Of a stretch of DNA of 64,000 bases, positions 50,270 through 59,870 are shown piece after piece. The notes under the pieces were generated by a model. It saw nothing but the letters and a program-made list of their open reading frames with translations. It had not been told where the DNA came from and made no database searches. The DNA lies in assembly GCF_947179165.1 (NCBI RefSeq), contig NC_077237.1:85102341-85166340 (forward strand). Reading direction: 5' to 3'. Made by a program: the position numbers and the translations under genes. This stretch comes from Solanum dulcamara (lineage: Eukaryota; Streptophyta; Magnoliopsida; Solanales; Solanaceae). Numbering within the stretch: the stretch's first letter is position 1; each line of letters opens with the position of its first letter.

Positions 50270-50635
50270 CAAGAACCCTTTATACAGATTATCAAAAAGA
50301 TCTAATCTTTCAGTAAAACTAACCTAAATGATTCAAAAAGAAAAGAGAAAGACGACGAACATCAACCTGCAAAATCAAGAACCCTTTATACTGATTCTCA
50401 AAAAGATCCAATCTTTCAGTGAAAATTACCCAAAATGATTCAAACAAAAGAAAACAGAGAAACTATGAACTTCTCCCCATGAAACTATTCAACTATTCAG
50501 TGAAAAAAAAAAGGCTCTCTTTATCTTTCATTATCTACAAATTATTTTTGGGGTTGTTTAATTGAAGATAGAGAGAATCTAAAGACAAAATAGTTTGTTT
50601 TTTTTTTTTGTATTTTTTTTTCATTGATTTTGAAA

Positions 50636-50708
50636 ACAACGGCTAGTAGATTTATGGGCGTAAGATGATAAGTCGTGTATGTTCCCAGCTAGGACTTAAC
50701 GGTTACTC
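50636..50708. promoter_or_regulatory. Two MSA-like (AACGG core) motifs upstream of the cyclin
   Basis: CAACGGCTA (about 50638-50646) and TTAACGGTTA (about 50697-50706) match the core of the plant mitosis-specific activator element YCYAACGGYYA, each lacking one outer base. B-type cyclins are classic targets of three-repeat MYB factors that bind it. The distance (about 1 kb from the ATG) implies a long or spliced 5' leader. Confidence 0.4.
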
Positions 50709-50997
50709 ATTCAAAATTTCTTGTTAAAGCCCTTTAATTATGGCTTTTTTCACCTTTAAAGAAATCAGTCACGAGATCTTTCCAATAATCCATGTTTGTT
50801 ACATAGGATTTACAAATCTACAACTATGATTTCACTTAATTAGAGATATCGAATTCAAGTTTTTCCGAGTACAGGGTCATCTTTGTAAGGATCGTTTTAC
50901 CTCTTAACGTGAAATTTTTCTGTGTAAATTTGAATTTAGTCGAACTTCAATACGGATATCAACCATCAACAGCGGAGCTCTATACTACATGGATTTG

Positions 50998-51299
50998 GGC
51001 ATAATACATAAATGTATTCTGTAACTTGGCCTCATTTCACATTTATGCACTTCAACTTTGGATATAGATAACTAGATACTTAAATTTGTATAAGTTGAAT
51101 AAGTAGATACTTGAATTTTATGTGGCATGATACACATAGGACACCATGTAGGACGCAAATTGGCATGTATTCATGTAGGATGTGTGTGTTTATTTGTTCA
51201 ATTTTATACAAATTTAAGTGTCTACTTGTGCACACCCTAAGTTAACGGACATAAATGTGAAATGAGATCAAGTTAAAGGACATATTTATGTATTATGCC
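50998..51299. mobile_element. Mutator-like MITE, copy 1
   Basis: A 302-bp element with terminal inverted repeats GGCATAATACATAAATGT / ATTTATGTATTATGCC, flanked by a perfect 10-bp direct repeat CATGGATTTG (50988-50997 and 51300-51309). No coding capacity. Confidence 0.8.
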
Positions 51300-51374
51300 C
51301 ATGGATTTGACACGAAGTTTTAAAAAGTAAAAATTAAAATGAAAATTAAATTTTGTGATTTTAAATTAAAGATA

Positions 51375-51680
51375 GGCATAATACATAAATGTGTCATTTA
51401 ACTTGACATCAACTAACATTTATCCTTCTAACTTACTTTGTCTGTGCACAAGTAAACACTTAAACTTGGATAAAATTGAAGAAATAGATACATTCGTCTT
51501 ACGTTGCGCCCCACACTGTAATTTTGTGTCCTACGTGGCGTCCTATGTGATATCACGTATGACGAGTGTTTTTACTTGTTCAATTTTACACAAGTTTAAG
51601 TGTCTACTAGTACATACCCAAAGTTAGAGGACCTAGATGCCAGCAATGCCAAGTTAAAAGACATATTTATGTATTATGCC
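51375..51680. mobile_element. Mutator-like MITE, copy 2
   Basis: A 306-bp sister of copy 1 with the same ends (GGCATAATAC..GTATTATGCC), flanked by TTAAAGATA and TTAAAAATA (51366-51374, 51681-51689), a 9-bp duplication with one mismatch. It lies 75 bp from copy 1 in the same orientation. A third, eroded relative occupies about 52010-52285. Confidence 0.75.
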
Positions 51681-53422
51681 TTAAAAATATGTAAAATATC
51701 CCAAAATATCATTTAATATCTTAAACATGTCATATGGAAAGTTAAAATAAGAGTTGTCAAAAAAAAATGAAACTCATTTTTAAACAGATCAATAAAAATA
51801 AGATAAATAAATTAAAATAGAGAGAATAATATCTCTTGAATCCCCTTGATATCAATTCACATTTTAGGCATGATATTTTTTTTATTGTTTTAAATTTTCT
51901 TATCAACTTTTTTGGATTTGCTACTGTTATATCATTACTTTGTTTCTATATAAGTACAGTCAATGGTAAAAAATGTTTGTTTGAATGCATTTCATTGAGT
52001 TGAGATGTTAAATTTTTTTAACTTAGTGTTGATTGATATATAAACCCTTTAATTTTTAGTGTATACAAATAGATACTTAAATTTGTATGAAATTAAATAA
52101 ATAAATATATGTTTCATACATGGCATTCCACGTGAAAATTTTATCTTACATGACTCCTACGTGTATTATGCCACGTAGGATATGTGCATCTGCTTGTTCA
52201 AGTTTATACAAATTTAAATGTCTACTTGTGACATAAATGTCAGATGAATCCATGTTAAAGGAAACATTTATGTATTATATTAATTTTTTTTTTTAAAAAA
52301 GTGAAATTTGATCAATAGGCTAACTTTAAAATTACAGGATATACGATTCCACTTCAAAAAATGTGATATTTTAAGTACTTTTTTATTATTATTAACTCAA
52401 AAAAAATAATCGTGACTTCACTGTTATAGTGAAAAAAATTCACTAAAATAATAAATTTAGAACTCACCAAATCAAATTAATTATCTTAAAATTTAAATTT
52501 TGGATTGCACAGATCACGTGAACTCAGTAACTTTTGCTCGTACAAAAACAAAAAAGCGGGGAATTTGTGAAAACTACCGAATTAACGAACTTTCAAAATC
52601 TCAACACTTCCAAACCCGCAAAAAGCGTTTACTGTCTTTCTTCTCCTCCAACTTTCAACCGATTTTTTCACTGCAACTATTCTTTCCCTCTCTTTTTTTT
52701 TTCAATTAGTTAATTAGAATCGAAATCAAAGCCTTAACTTTTTCTTAAAAAAAGATTAGGTTATGGTTTTGATTTCGTTTCATTTTTTTCGACTTTCAAA
52801 CAGAGAATCCTCTGTTTATTTTTCGAGAAAATCAAATGGCGATGGATCGGGATCACGAGCTTGAAGAAGGTGTTACAGTTGAAGAGGAATTTGGATCAAG
52901 CTGTCAAACAAGCCCCAAGAAAAACGAGAAGTGGTTCGTGAACTTATCGGTGTGATTCATACCGTTGGATCTTATGAAGAGTATAGGAGATCACAGAGAG
53001 AGGAATGTCATAATCTTTCGGAAAGATTGAAGCTTTTATTACCTCTTTTCAAAGAGATTAGAGATTTCGAAGGGCATATCACTGAATCGGGTATCGAATG
53101 TTTGATGAGATTGAAGAAGGCATTTTCGTCTGCGAAGAAATTGTTAAAAACTTGCCACTGTGGAAGCAAAATTCATCTGGTAAGTAACCCTGTTTGTTTT
53201 TTAATTGATTGGTTATGTCATCATTATTATCTTGTTCTTTGATTTCGCATATCACTGGTGTTTTTTGTGCTTCAATTATTACATTATTTTGTTGTTGTTA
53301 CTGTTCTTTTTCATGTTTGTTATGTAATGCTCTCCATTTCACATTATTTCGTTGTTGACGTGCTTTATTTAAGCTGACAGTCTATCAGAAATAACTTTGC
53401 TTACACGTTACCCTCCCTAGAT

Positions 53423-55079
53423 TAGGGCTATTCAAAACCAAACCGAAATCGATAAATCGAACCGAAGATAAATTATTGATTTATCGGTAATGGATTATTG
53501 GTTTAGCAGTTTCGGTAATGGTTTTAATTTTTTTTATATCAGATTATCGGTTCTTAACGGTTTAAGGTTTTTTCTTAACGGATTAACCGATAACCCGATA
53601 GTAACTTAATAATTTATATTTATTAATATTCGGTAAAAGAAAATTCTTCACTTAAGGTTTAGTTTTCATACTTTTATTTCTTGTTGTCTCAAATTCTTTA
53701 CAACAACAACAACAACAACAACCCAGTGAAATCCCACAACATGGGGTCTGGGGAGGGTAGAATGTACGCAGACCTTACTCCTACCAAGGTAGGACGGCTG
53801 TTTCCTGGAGACCCTCGGCTCAGTAAAAGCATAAATGCATAAAAAAAAAAGTTAGATAAGAATAGAAAATTAAAAGCTTTATGAGAAAAACAACAAACAA
53901 ATAACGAATAGATGACAAATAAATACAAATAAATAAAGACTAATAACAAATAACGATTAAATAAATAATGAAAGCGTCACAGGTAAAATTGAGTAATCAA
54001 AGCATAGAAAGTAATAAATAATAACAGAAATAACAGAAATCAGAAGTCAAAGCGCAAAAGATCGTAATGCACTACTACACCTATGAATAGAGAAGAATAA
54101 CGAGACTATGAACTAGCCTTCTATCCTAATGTGGGTCCTCCACACCCTCCTATCTAAGGTCATGTCCTCCGTAAGCTGTAACTGCATCATGTCCTGTCTA
54201 ATCACCTCTCCCCAATACTTCTTCGGCCTACCCCTACCTCTTCTGTAACCATCCATGGCCAGCCTCTCACACCTCCGCACTGGGGCATCTGTGTCTCTCC
54301 TCTTCACATGTCCATACCATCTCAGTCGTATTTCCCGCATCTTGTCTTCCACCGAGGCCACTCCTACCTTGTCCCGAATAGCCTCATTTCTAATCTTGTC
54401 GCTCCTGGTGTGCCCACACATCCATCTCAGCATTCTCATCTCAGCAACTTTCATCTTTTGAATGTGAGAAGTCTTAACTGGCCAACACTCCGCCCCATAC
54501 AGCATAGCCGGTCTAACCACCACTTTGTAGAACTTGCCCTTAAGTTTTGGTGGCACATTCTTGTCACATAGCACTCCGGAAGCGAGCCTCCATTTCATCC
54601 ATCCTACCCCAATACGATGTGTGACATCATCGTCAATCTCCCCGCTGCCTTGCATGATAGACCCAAGATACTTGCAACTACTTCTCTTTTGGATGACCTG
54701 AGCACCAAGCCTAACTTCAACATCAACCTCTTGAGGTGTCTCACTGAACTTGCACTCTAAGTACTCTGTCTCAAATTCTTTGTTATTATATAATGTTTTA
54801 CATTTGCTTTTGAGCTAGACACAATTTATCAACTCATGTGCATGGTTCATTTAGTTTTTTACCTTGTTTCTAAGAGATTTTTCATGGAGTTTTTTTGCAT
54901 CAAATCTTAACAGTTAAACTGGTAACTGAACCGATAATAATCAATAACTGATAAATTGATAACCGATAAGCCAATATCTTAATGGTTTTATAACGATTTA
55001 GCATGTCTATAAACCGATAACTGATAAGTCAAATCGATAAACTTCAAAACCGAACTGAACCGACCGATACGCAACCCTA
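53423..55079. mobile_element. hAT-like element in U-box intron 1, itself interrupted by a LINE
   Basis: Ends TAGGGCTATTCAAAACC and CGATACGCAACCCTA, with inverted AACCGA/TCGGTT-rich arms. Flanks CCTAGATT and CCCAGATT form an approximate 8-bp duplication. Without the LINE insert the element is about 575 bp. Non-coding. Confidence 0.6.
53700..54767 (-). mobile_element. 5'-truncated RTE-type LINE with open reverse-transcriptase C-terminus
   Basis: A 1,068-bp minus-strand insertion flanked by a perfect 14-bp duplication GTCTCAAATTCTTT (53686-53699, 54768-54781). From its truncated 5' end the frame stays open to a stop at 54113, encoding the C-terminal part of an RTE-clade reverse transcriptase polyprotein ([56 protein letters not shown]). 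The 3' end is the GAGGGTCTCC..GGGTTG(TTG)n tail shared with the solo tails elsewhere in this window. The perfect duplication and open frame suggest it is young. Confidence 0.92.
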
Positions 55080-56004
55080 CCCAGATTGCACTTGTGGGAT
55101 TACACTGGTTATCTTGTTGTTGTTGTTGATTATATCATCATTATATTATTATCAACTTCGATTTTGGGGTAAATACTTATCCGCACTGGATGTTTACACC
55201 AAACTAATAATAGTATGGCATATGTCTTTGAGCATACCCTTCTATCACCTAACTATGGTTAATTAATGTACATGTTCACCGATTTTGGGGTTGGTTGAAT
55301 TTGTTTTTTTTTTACTTTCAAATATGCAGGCCATAGAAAGTGAGGCTGTTATGGGAAGATTCTATTCTGTGTATGAAAGATTAAGTCAAGCTCTGGAAAA
55401 CATACCTTATATGATGATTTTGGAATTTCAGATGAAGAGAAAGAACAGGTACAATTTATTTCATATACATTTTCGCCGCTACTGATAGATACTTGAGCTA
55501 ATGGGATCAAATGTATTGTTGTTAAAAGAGTGTTGATGGAGGACCAGATTTTCCAAACACCTTTTTTGGCCCCCTAAAATGGTAAGCAAATTGTATCTAA
55601 CGTTACACACGGTGAAGATGTAATATTGGCATGAGATGAGCATAAATGGAGCAACATGGTCATTGCGGATTTATGCAGCAGACTCCAACTTCTTGAGTTT
55701 GTGATTGAGTCATCGTTGTTGTATTACACGAGCATATCTTATTGGTATAGTAAGAAAGCCACAAGTTGATGTCTGTCGCCCAAATTGTTGAGCTCAATTT
55801 TAGTTTGGTATAGATTACTGTAAAAAGGAAACTAAAAATAGGGTCTAACATTTTCAAGGAAATAAGTAATTAGTACAATGCAACATTCTCAGAGAGTCAG
55901 TTGTTTTAGCCAATTTTCGGAGATCGTTGTATCTGGCTAGTTATAGCAACTTATGCTTGAATATGGATATATGATGATAATCCAATTTGCCTCTTTTTTG
56001 TTGT

Positions 56005-56142
56005 TTGTTCAGCCGAGGGTCTTCTGGAAACAGACTCTCTACCTTCTCAAAGGTAGGGGTAGGGTTAAGGTCTGCGTACATTCTACTATCCTCAGACCCA
56101 ACTTGTATGATTACATTGGTTTTGTTGGTGTTGATGTTAGTC
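56005..56142 (+). mobile_element. RTE/AU-SINE tail in U-box intron 2
   Basis: Reads AGCCGAGGGTCTTCTGGAAA, AGGTAGGGGTAGGGTTAAGG, CTGCGTACATTCTACTATCC and ends TTGGTTTTGTTGGTGTTG. Plus orientation, no head seen. Confidence 0.7.
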
Positions 56143-57141
56143 ATTTACTTTTTTCAGGTGGAGTTACTGAGAGTGCAATTTAGAAGATCTAAAAAGCGAA
56201 ATGATAGTCAAGACATGGAACTCACTATGGATCTGATGGTTGCTCTGTCTACAAATGATGATAGGAATGCAGATAGTGCTAGTATAGATAGACTAGGAAA
56301 CAAGCTAGGTTTACGTACTCTTAAAGACCTAAAGGTAGAAACGATATCAGTACGAAGAGTAGTTAAAGAAAGAAAAGGTTGTCATGCTGAAGAGACGCGA
56401 AAAATCGTAGGTCTTCTAAATTAATTCAGACAGTTTGCTGGGCTTGAAGAAATTGAACCATTGATGATTAAAGCTCATGAGAAATCAACTTCTTTGGCAA
56501 TTCCAAATGAATTTCTCACATTAGAGATTATGATGGATCCCGTTACTGTATCAACCTGGCAGGTGAGTTCACAACTTCTACGATGCTATGATGCTCCATG
56601 ACGATGCGTTTTCTTCCTTTATATGAAGAATGATCAGTTTTTAAACAGTGAAATGTCAAAAACACACTTAAAGTATTTTGGTTTTTCAAGTTTCATGCTT
56701 GAACTATCAAGTGGACGATTTTTCTACTTGAATTATCACCAGATATTTGTCATATAACACACTTCCAACTATAAGTTGAGGTGTATTTTGATAAATAGTT
56801 GTGATAGGTAAATACATGAAGTTCAGGTATGAAACATGAAAAACCGGAATACCTTAGGTGCGTTTTTCATCCTTTCAGTTAGACATGTGTATTAGCAATA
56901 GATTGGCTTAGATGAGTGGTATGCTTGATTTTCTTTCCATATTGCATCTATTGTAGACATATGAAAGAGAGAACATACAACATTTGTTGGATTCAATTTG
57001 CCAAACATGTCCGAAAACTGGGAAAATCTTGGAGCACTTATCATTGGCTCCAAACTTTGGTCTGAAGAATTTGATCCAACAATGGTGTGAGAAGAACAAT
57101 TTTCAACTTCCTCAAAAGCAAGAACCTCCAAAACCCAAGAG

Positions 57142-57161
57142 CCCCCCCCCCCCCCCCCCCC
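57142..57161 (+). repeat. C20 homopolymer
   Basis: Twenty consecutive C in the proline-rich linker between U-box and ARM domains. Upstream and downstream reading frames differ across it, so its length decides the frame. Prone to slippage and to sequencing error. Confidence 0.85.
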
Positions 57162-58029
57162 TCTGTCGAAAGTGATGGAAAAGTTTTGTCCTTGATTCAT
57201 GATTTATCGTCTAGTCAGTTAGAAGTACAGAGAAAGGATGTGAAAGAGATTAGGATGCTTTCGAAAGAAAATCCAGAAAATAGGACATTAATAGTTAATC
57301 GCGGAGGAATCCCACCACTTGTCCAACTACTATCCTATCCAGATTCAAGAATTCAGGAACATGCTGTGACAGCGCTTTTGAGCTTATCGATTGATGAAAC
57401 AAATAAAAAACAAATATCTGAAGAAGAACCTATTTTAGCTATAATTGAGATACTGCAGAATGGAAATGTTGGTGCTAAAGAGAAATCTGCAGCAGCATTG
57501 TTTAGCTTATCTATGCTAAGATGAAAATAAAGAAGCTATAGGTTCGTTGAACGGTATCCCACCGTTAATAGAATTGTTAAGAAATGGGACAATCAGAGGA
57601 AAGAAAGATGCAATAACTGCACTATTCAATCTTTGTTTAAATGAGGAGAACGTGCGTTTGGCTAATGAAGCTGGGATTGTAGCAGGGTTGTTTCAGTTAC
57701 TCGAGAAGAAAAACTTAGAAATGATTGACGAGGCTTTGTCAATGTTGTTACTTCTTGCAACACATCAAGATGGAAGGCAAGAAATGGGAAAACTTTCGTT
57801 CATTGAAACGATCGTTAATCTGATGAGAGATGGCACTCCAAAGAACAAGGAATGTTCAGTCGCGGTGCTTCATAGGTTAAGTATGCACAATTCAAATCAT
57901 GTGCTAAAGGCACTTCAGTATAGTGTGTATGAGTATTTAGTAGAGATTGGTGAGAATGGTACTGATAGAGGCCAAAGAAAAGCTAAATCTATATTGCAGC
58001 TTATGAGTAAAACAGAACAAATTCCTTGA

Positions 58030-59870
58030 CAAATGTATCTATATATCTATAAGTTGCAACCATGTAATACTAGTGAATTAGGATAGTAAATCTGTTTTAC
58101 TTTGTGTTAATGTGTAGCATTTTTTCCAATTAAAAACTTGTAAAACAATGAAACAACATCAGAATGGCGTAAGATCGAATAGAAAATAGTCAGCAGAATG
58201 GTGTATTCACTTGCATTCTCTCCTTGCTTACATGTATTTTAAACGTAGAGCTCTACGTTTATTAGTGTAAACAGTATCTTTGGGTTGTTTTAGCACGACA
58301 GTTCATGAAACAAGCAACGTATTAAGCCATTTGAGTGAAGGGAGAAAGTTGCATAGGCTCCGGATCAGGCCGCATTGTCATAGAGTTAACAGTTTGGTGC
58401 ATTCGGTTTTTGGTTTAGTGGTATCGATAACGGAATGTAAATGTAATGATACCACAAATGTGTGTATTCTCTACCATTACCTCGCAAATAAACAATTGGA
58501 GAATTTTTGTTCTCCATTGGAATTACTACTCTAACTATATGTTTGGTTTAGGGTTGATTGGAATAATTTAGTAAGTACGTACAATAATTGAATTTAATTA
58601 GGTAGTGATACGTGGGTGGCAAGAAATATATGATACCATGACTAAGTAGGTAATTGAGAGTTTTAGGGTTTCAATGTTTATACAAGTCATTAGGTGTGTT
58701 CATGCGTCGAATCGGTTATGGATTAAAATCAAAATCAAAGCAAAGCAAACCAAAAAAATAGAATTGTCGGTTTGGTTATTCTCGGTTCGGTTCGTTTTGT
58801 TTTTTTTTCCAATTTGAAAGTAATAAGTTTGTTGAAGGCATACGTATCTCAATAGACACAGACACCTAGTACATGAACAATCTACAGAAAAACTATTGTG
58901 GATTCAATTAAGCAATTAAATAATACTAGAGTTATTATTACATGAACAAAGTAATTTATTTAAGCATGTCATTATATACCAAAGATTAAAAGATCAAATC
59001 TTTATAGAAAAAAATGTATATATAATTTCTTGGTTCAATTTGGTTATTTTTTAGTAAAATCAAAATCAAACCAAATAGTATCGATTTTTAAAATTTAAAA
59101 TCAAATCAAACTAAATATTGATATTTTTAATCAATTTGATTTGAATTACGATTCGATTTACGATTCGATTTAATTTTTTTAACCATAATCATGAACAACC
59201 CTACAAATAGGATAAATAATGAAAAAAGTTCCTCTCCGATAATAGGACTTGAAGGCTTTAGCTATGCATAACTGTCAAAAGTGAGTGATCCTATTTCGGC
59301 TTGAATGGAAAATACTGGACAGGAAAGGAAAATCATTATGTGTTTTTATATTTTTGTACTATAAATTTGAGGAATTTTCAGAAGAGATTAACAAATATGC
59401 ATTGTCAGTGGAAGGTCACTTTCTTTTCCTTTTCGACTTCTTCTAAAATGAATTACTTAAACAGTAAATTCAGAAAAAAATTGTACACGTATGCACCTTA
59501 ACTAATTTTTGACTAATTCTACTAGATATATATTTTCTCCACCAAAGTAGGTATGCGCCGAATAAATTTGTTCACCAGGACGAAAATGATATTTGCCTCT
59601 TATCTTAATTTGTTACCTCTAAGGTAGGGTGGAGGGGCGCATTTATAATATTTTATTATTCATATATTAAATAATATTAAAAAAACTTTTTATTTCCTTT
59701 TTCAATTTGGCTAGTTAAGTGTCACTGTGTTTCTGAAGATTTCTTCTTGCTCGTAATTGAAAATAAATGAAAATGAAAGAAAATCAATTATATAAAAGTT
59801 TATGATTACTGTATAATTGATGAATCTTAATAGTTTAGTTCGTTTCCTATCTAAACTTTTATCTTGTTAG
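58030..59870. other. Downstream flank of the U-box pseudogene
   Basis: No supported gene. About 58690-59206 is an AT-rich element-like stretch with AAACCAAA/GGTTTGGT motifs and opposing ends GTGTTCATG and CATGAACAACCCTA, suggestive of another hAT-like remnant, but no target-site duplication was found. The open frame at 58280-58534 is not recognisable. Confidence 0.4.

Larger units (their letters stand above)
49821..50470. repeat. Four-unit tandem repeat upstream of the cyclin, two units with SINE fragments
   Basis: Four units start at about 49821, 49928, 50144 and 50366. Each contains CCTGCAAAATCMAGAACCCT and a segment near CAATCTTTCAGTGAAAA. The outer two are about 105 bp. The inner two are about 215-222 bp because each carries a SINE fragment (49955-50047 and 50171-50269) flanked by copies of CAAGAACCCTTTATACT, a 17-bp target-site duplication. 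On the cyclin strand each unit contains TTGATTTTGCAGGTT or a close variant, a splice-acceptor-like sequence. Confidence 0.85.
49687..52835. other. Upstream region shared by the cyclin gene and the U-box pseudogene
   Basis: These two genes are divergent. Nearest the cyclin is a four-unit tandem repeat (49821-50470, listed), then two MSA-like motifs (50636-50708), then two Mutator-like MITEs (50998-51299 and 51375-51680) and a third degenerate relative at about 52010-52285. An open frame at 49875-50327 only reflects the repeat. Confidence 0.55.
53370..55135 (+). mobile_element. Old RTE/AU tail split by a hAT-like element
   Basis: The sequence before 53423 (TTTGCTTACACGTTACCCTC) and after 55079 (CCCAGATTGCACTTGTGGGA, ending in (TTG)n at about 55116-55131) are the two halves of one plus-strand RTE/AU tail. 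The hAT-like element at 53423-55079 sits exactly between them. Confidence 0.65.
52836..58029 (+). pseudogene. U-box/ARM-repeat E3 ubiquitin ligase (PUB12/13/14 class), disrupted
   Basis: Exon-like blocks at 52836-53179, 55330-55449, 56158-56562 and 56957-58029 carry the whole layout of a UND-U-box-ARM ligase: UND (ECHNLSERLKLLLPLFKEIR), U-box ([30 protein letters not shown]) and ARM repeats ([39 protein letters not shown]). Intron borders and phases are intact, but the reading frame is not. The only good ATG (52836) is in another frame than the UND domain. Two extra bases occur at about 55409-55412. TAA at 56422-56424 replaces a codon. The U-box lacks its CPI core (NEFLTLEIM). A 20-C run at 57142-57161 joins two frames. 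One extra base occurs at about 57517. A functional full-length product is not possible as read. The run of C could be a sequencing error, but it cannot explain the other lesions. Confidence 0.9.

Noticed and set aside
49875..50327. Plus-strand 150-residue open frame with two internal repeats.
   Set aside because: The internal repetition is just the DNA tandem repeat with its SINE inserts, antisense to the cyclin leader.
54255..54571. Plus-strand open frames inside the LINE.
   Set aside because: They are shadows of the minus-strand reverse-transcriptase frame.
57087..58029. An intact ARM-repeat gene starting inside the U-box region.
   Set aside because: The frame is broken by the extra base near 57517 and the apparent start codon lies in another frame of the upstream U-box exon.
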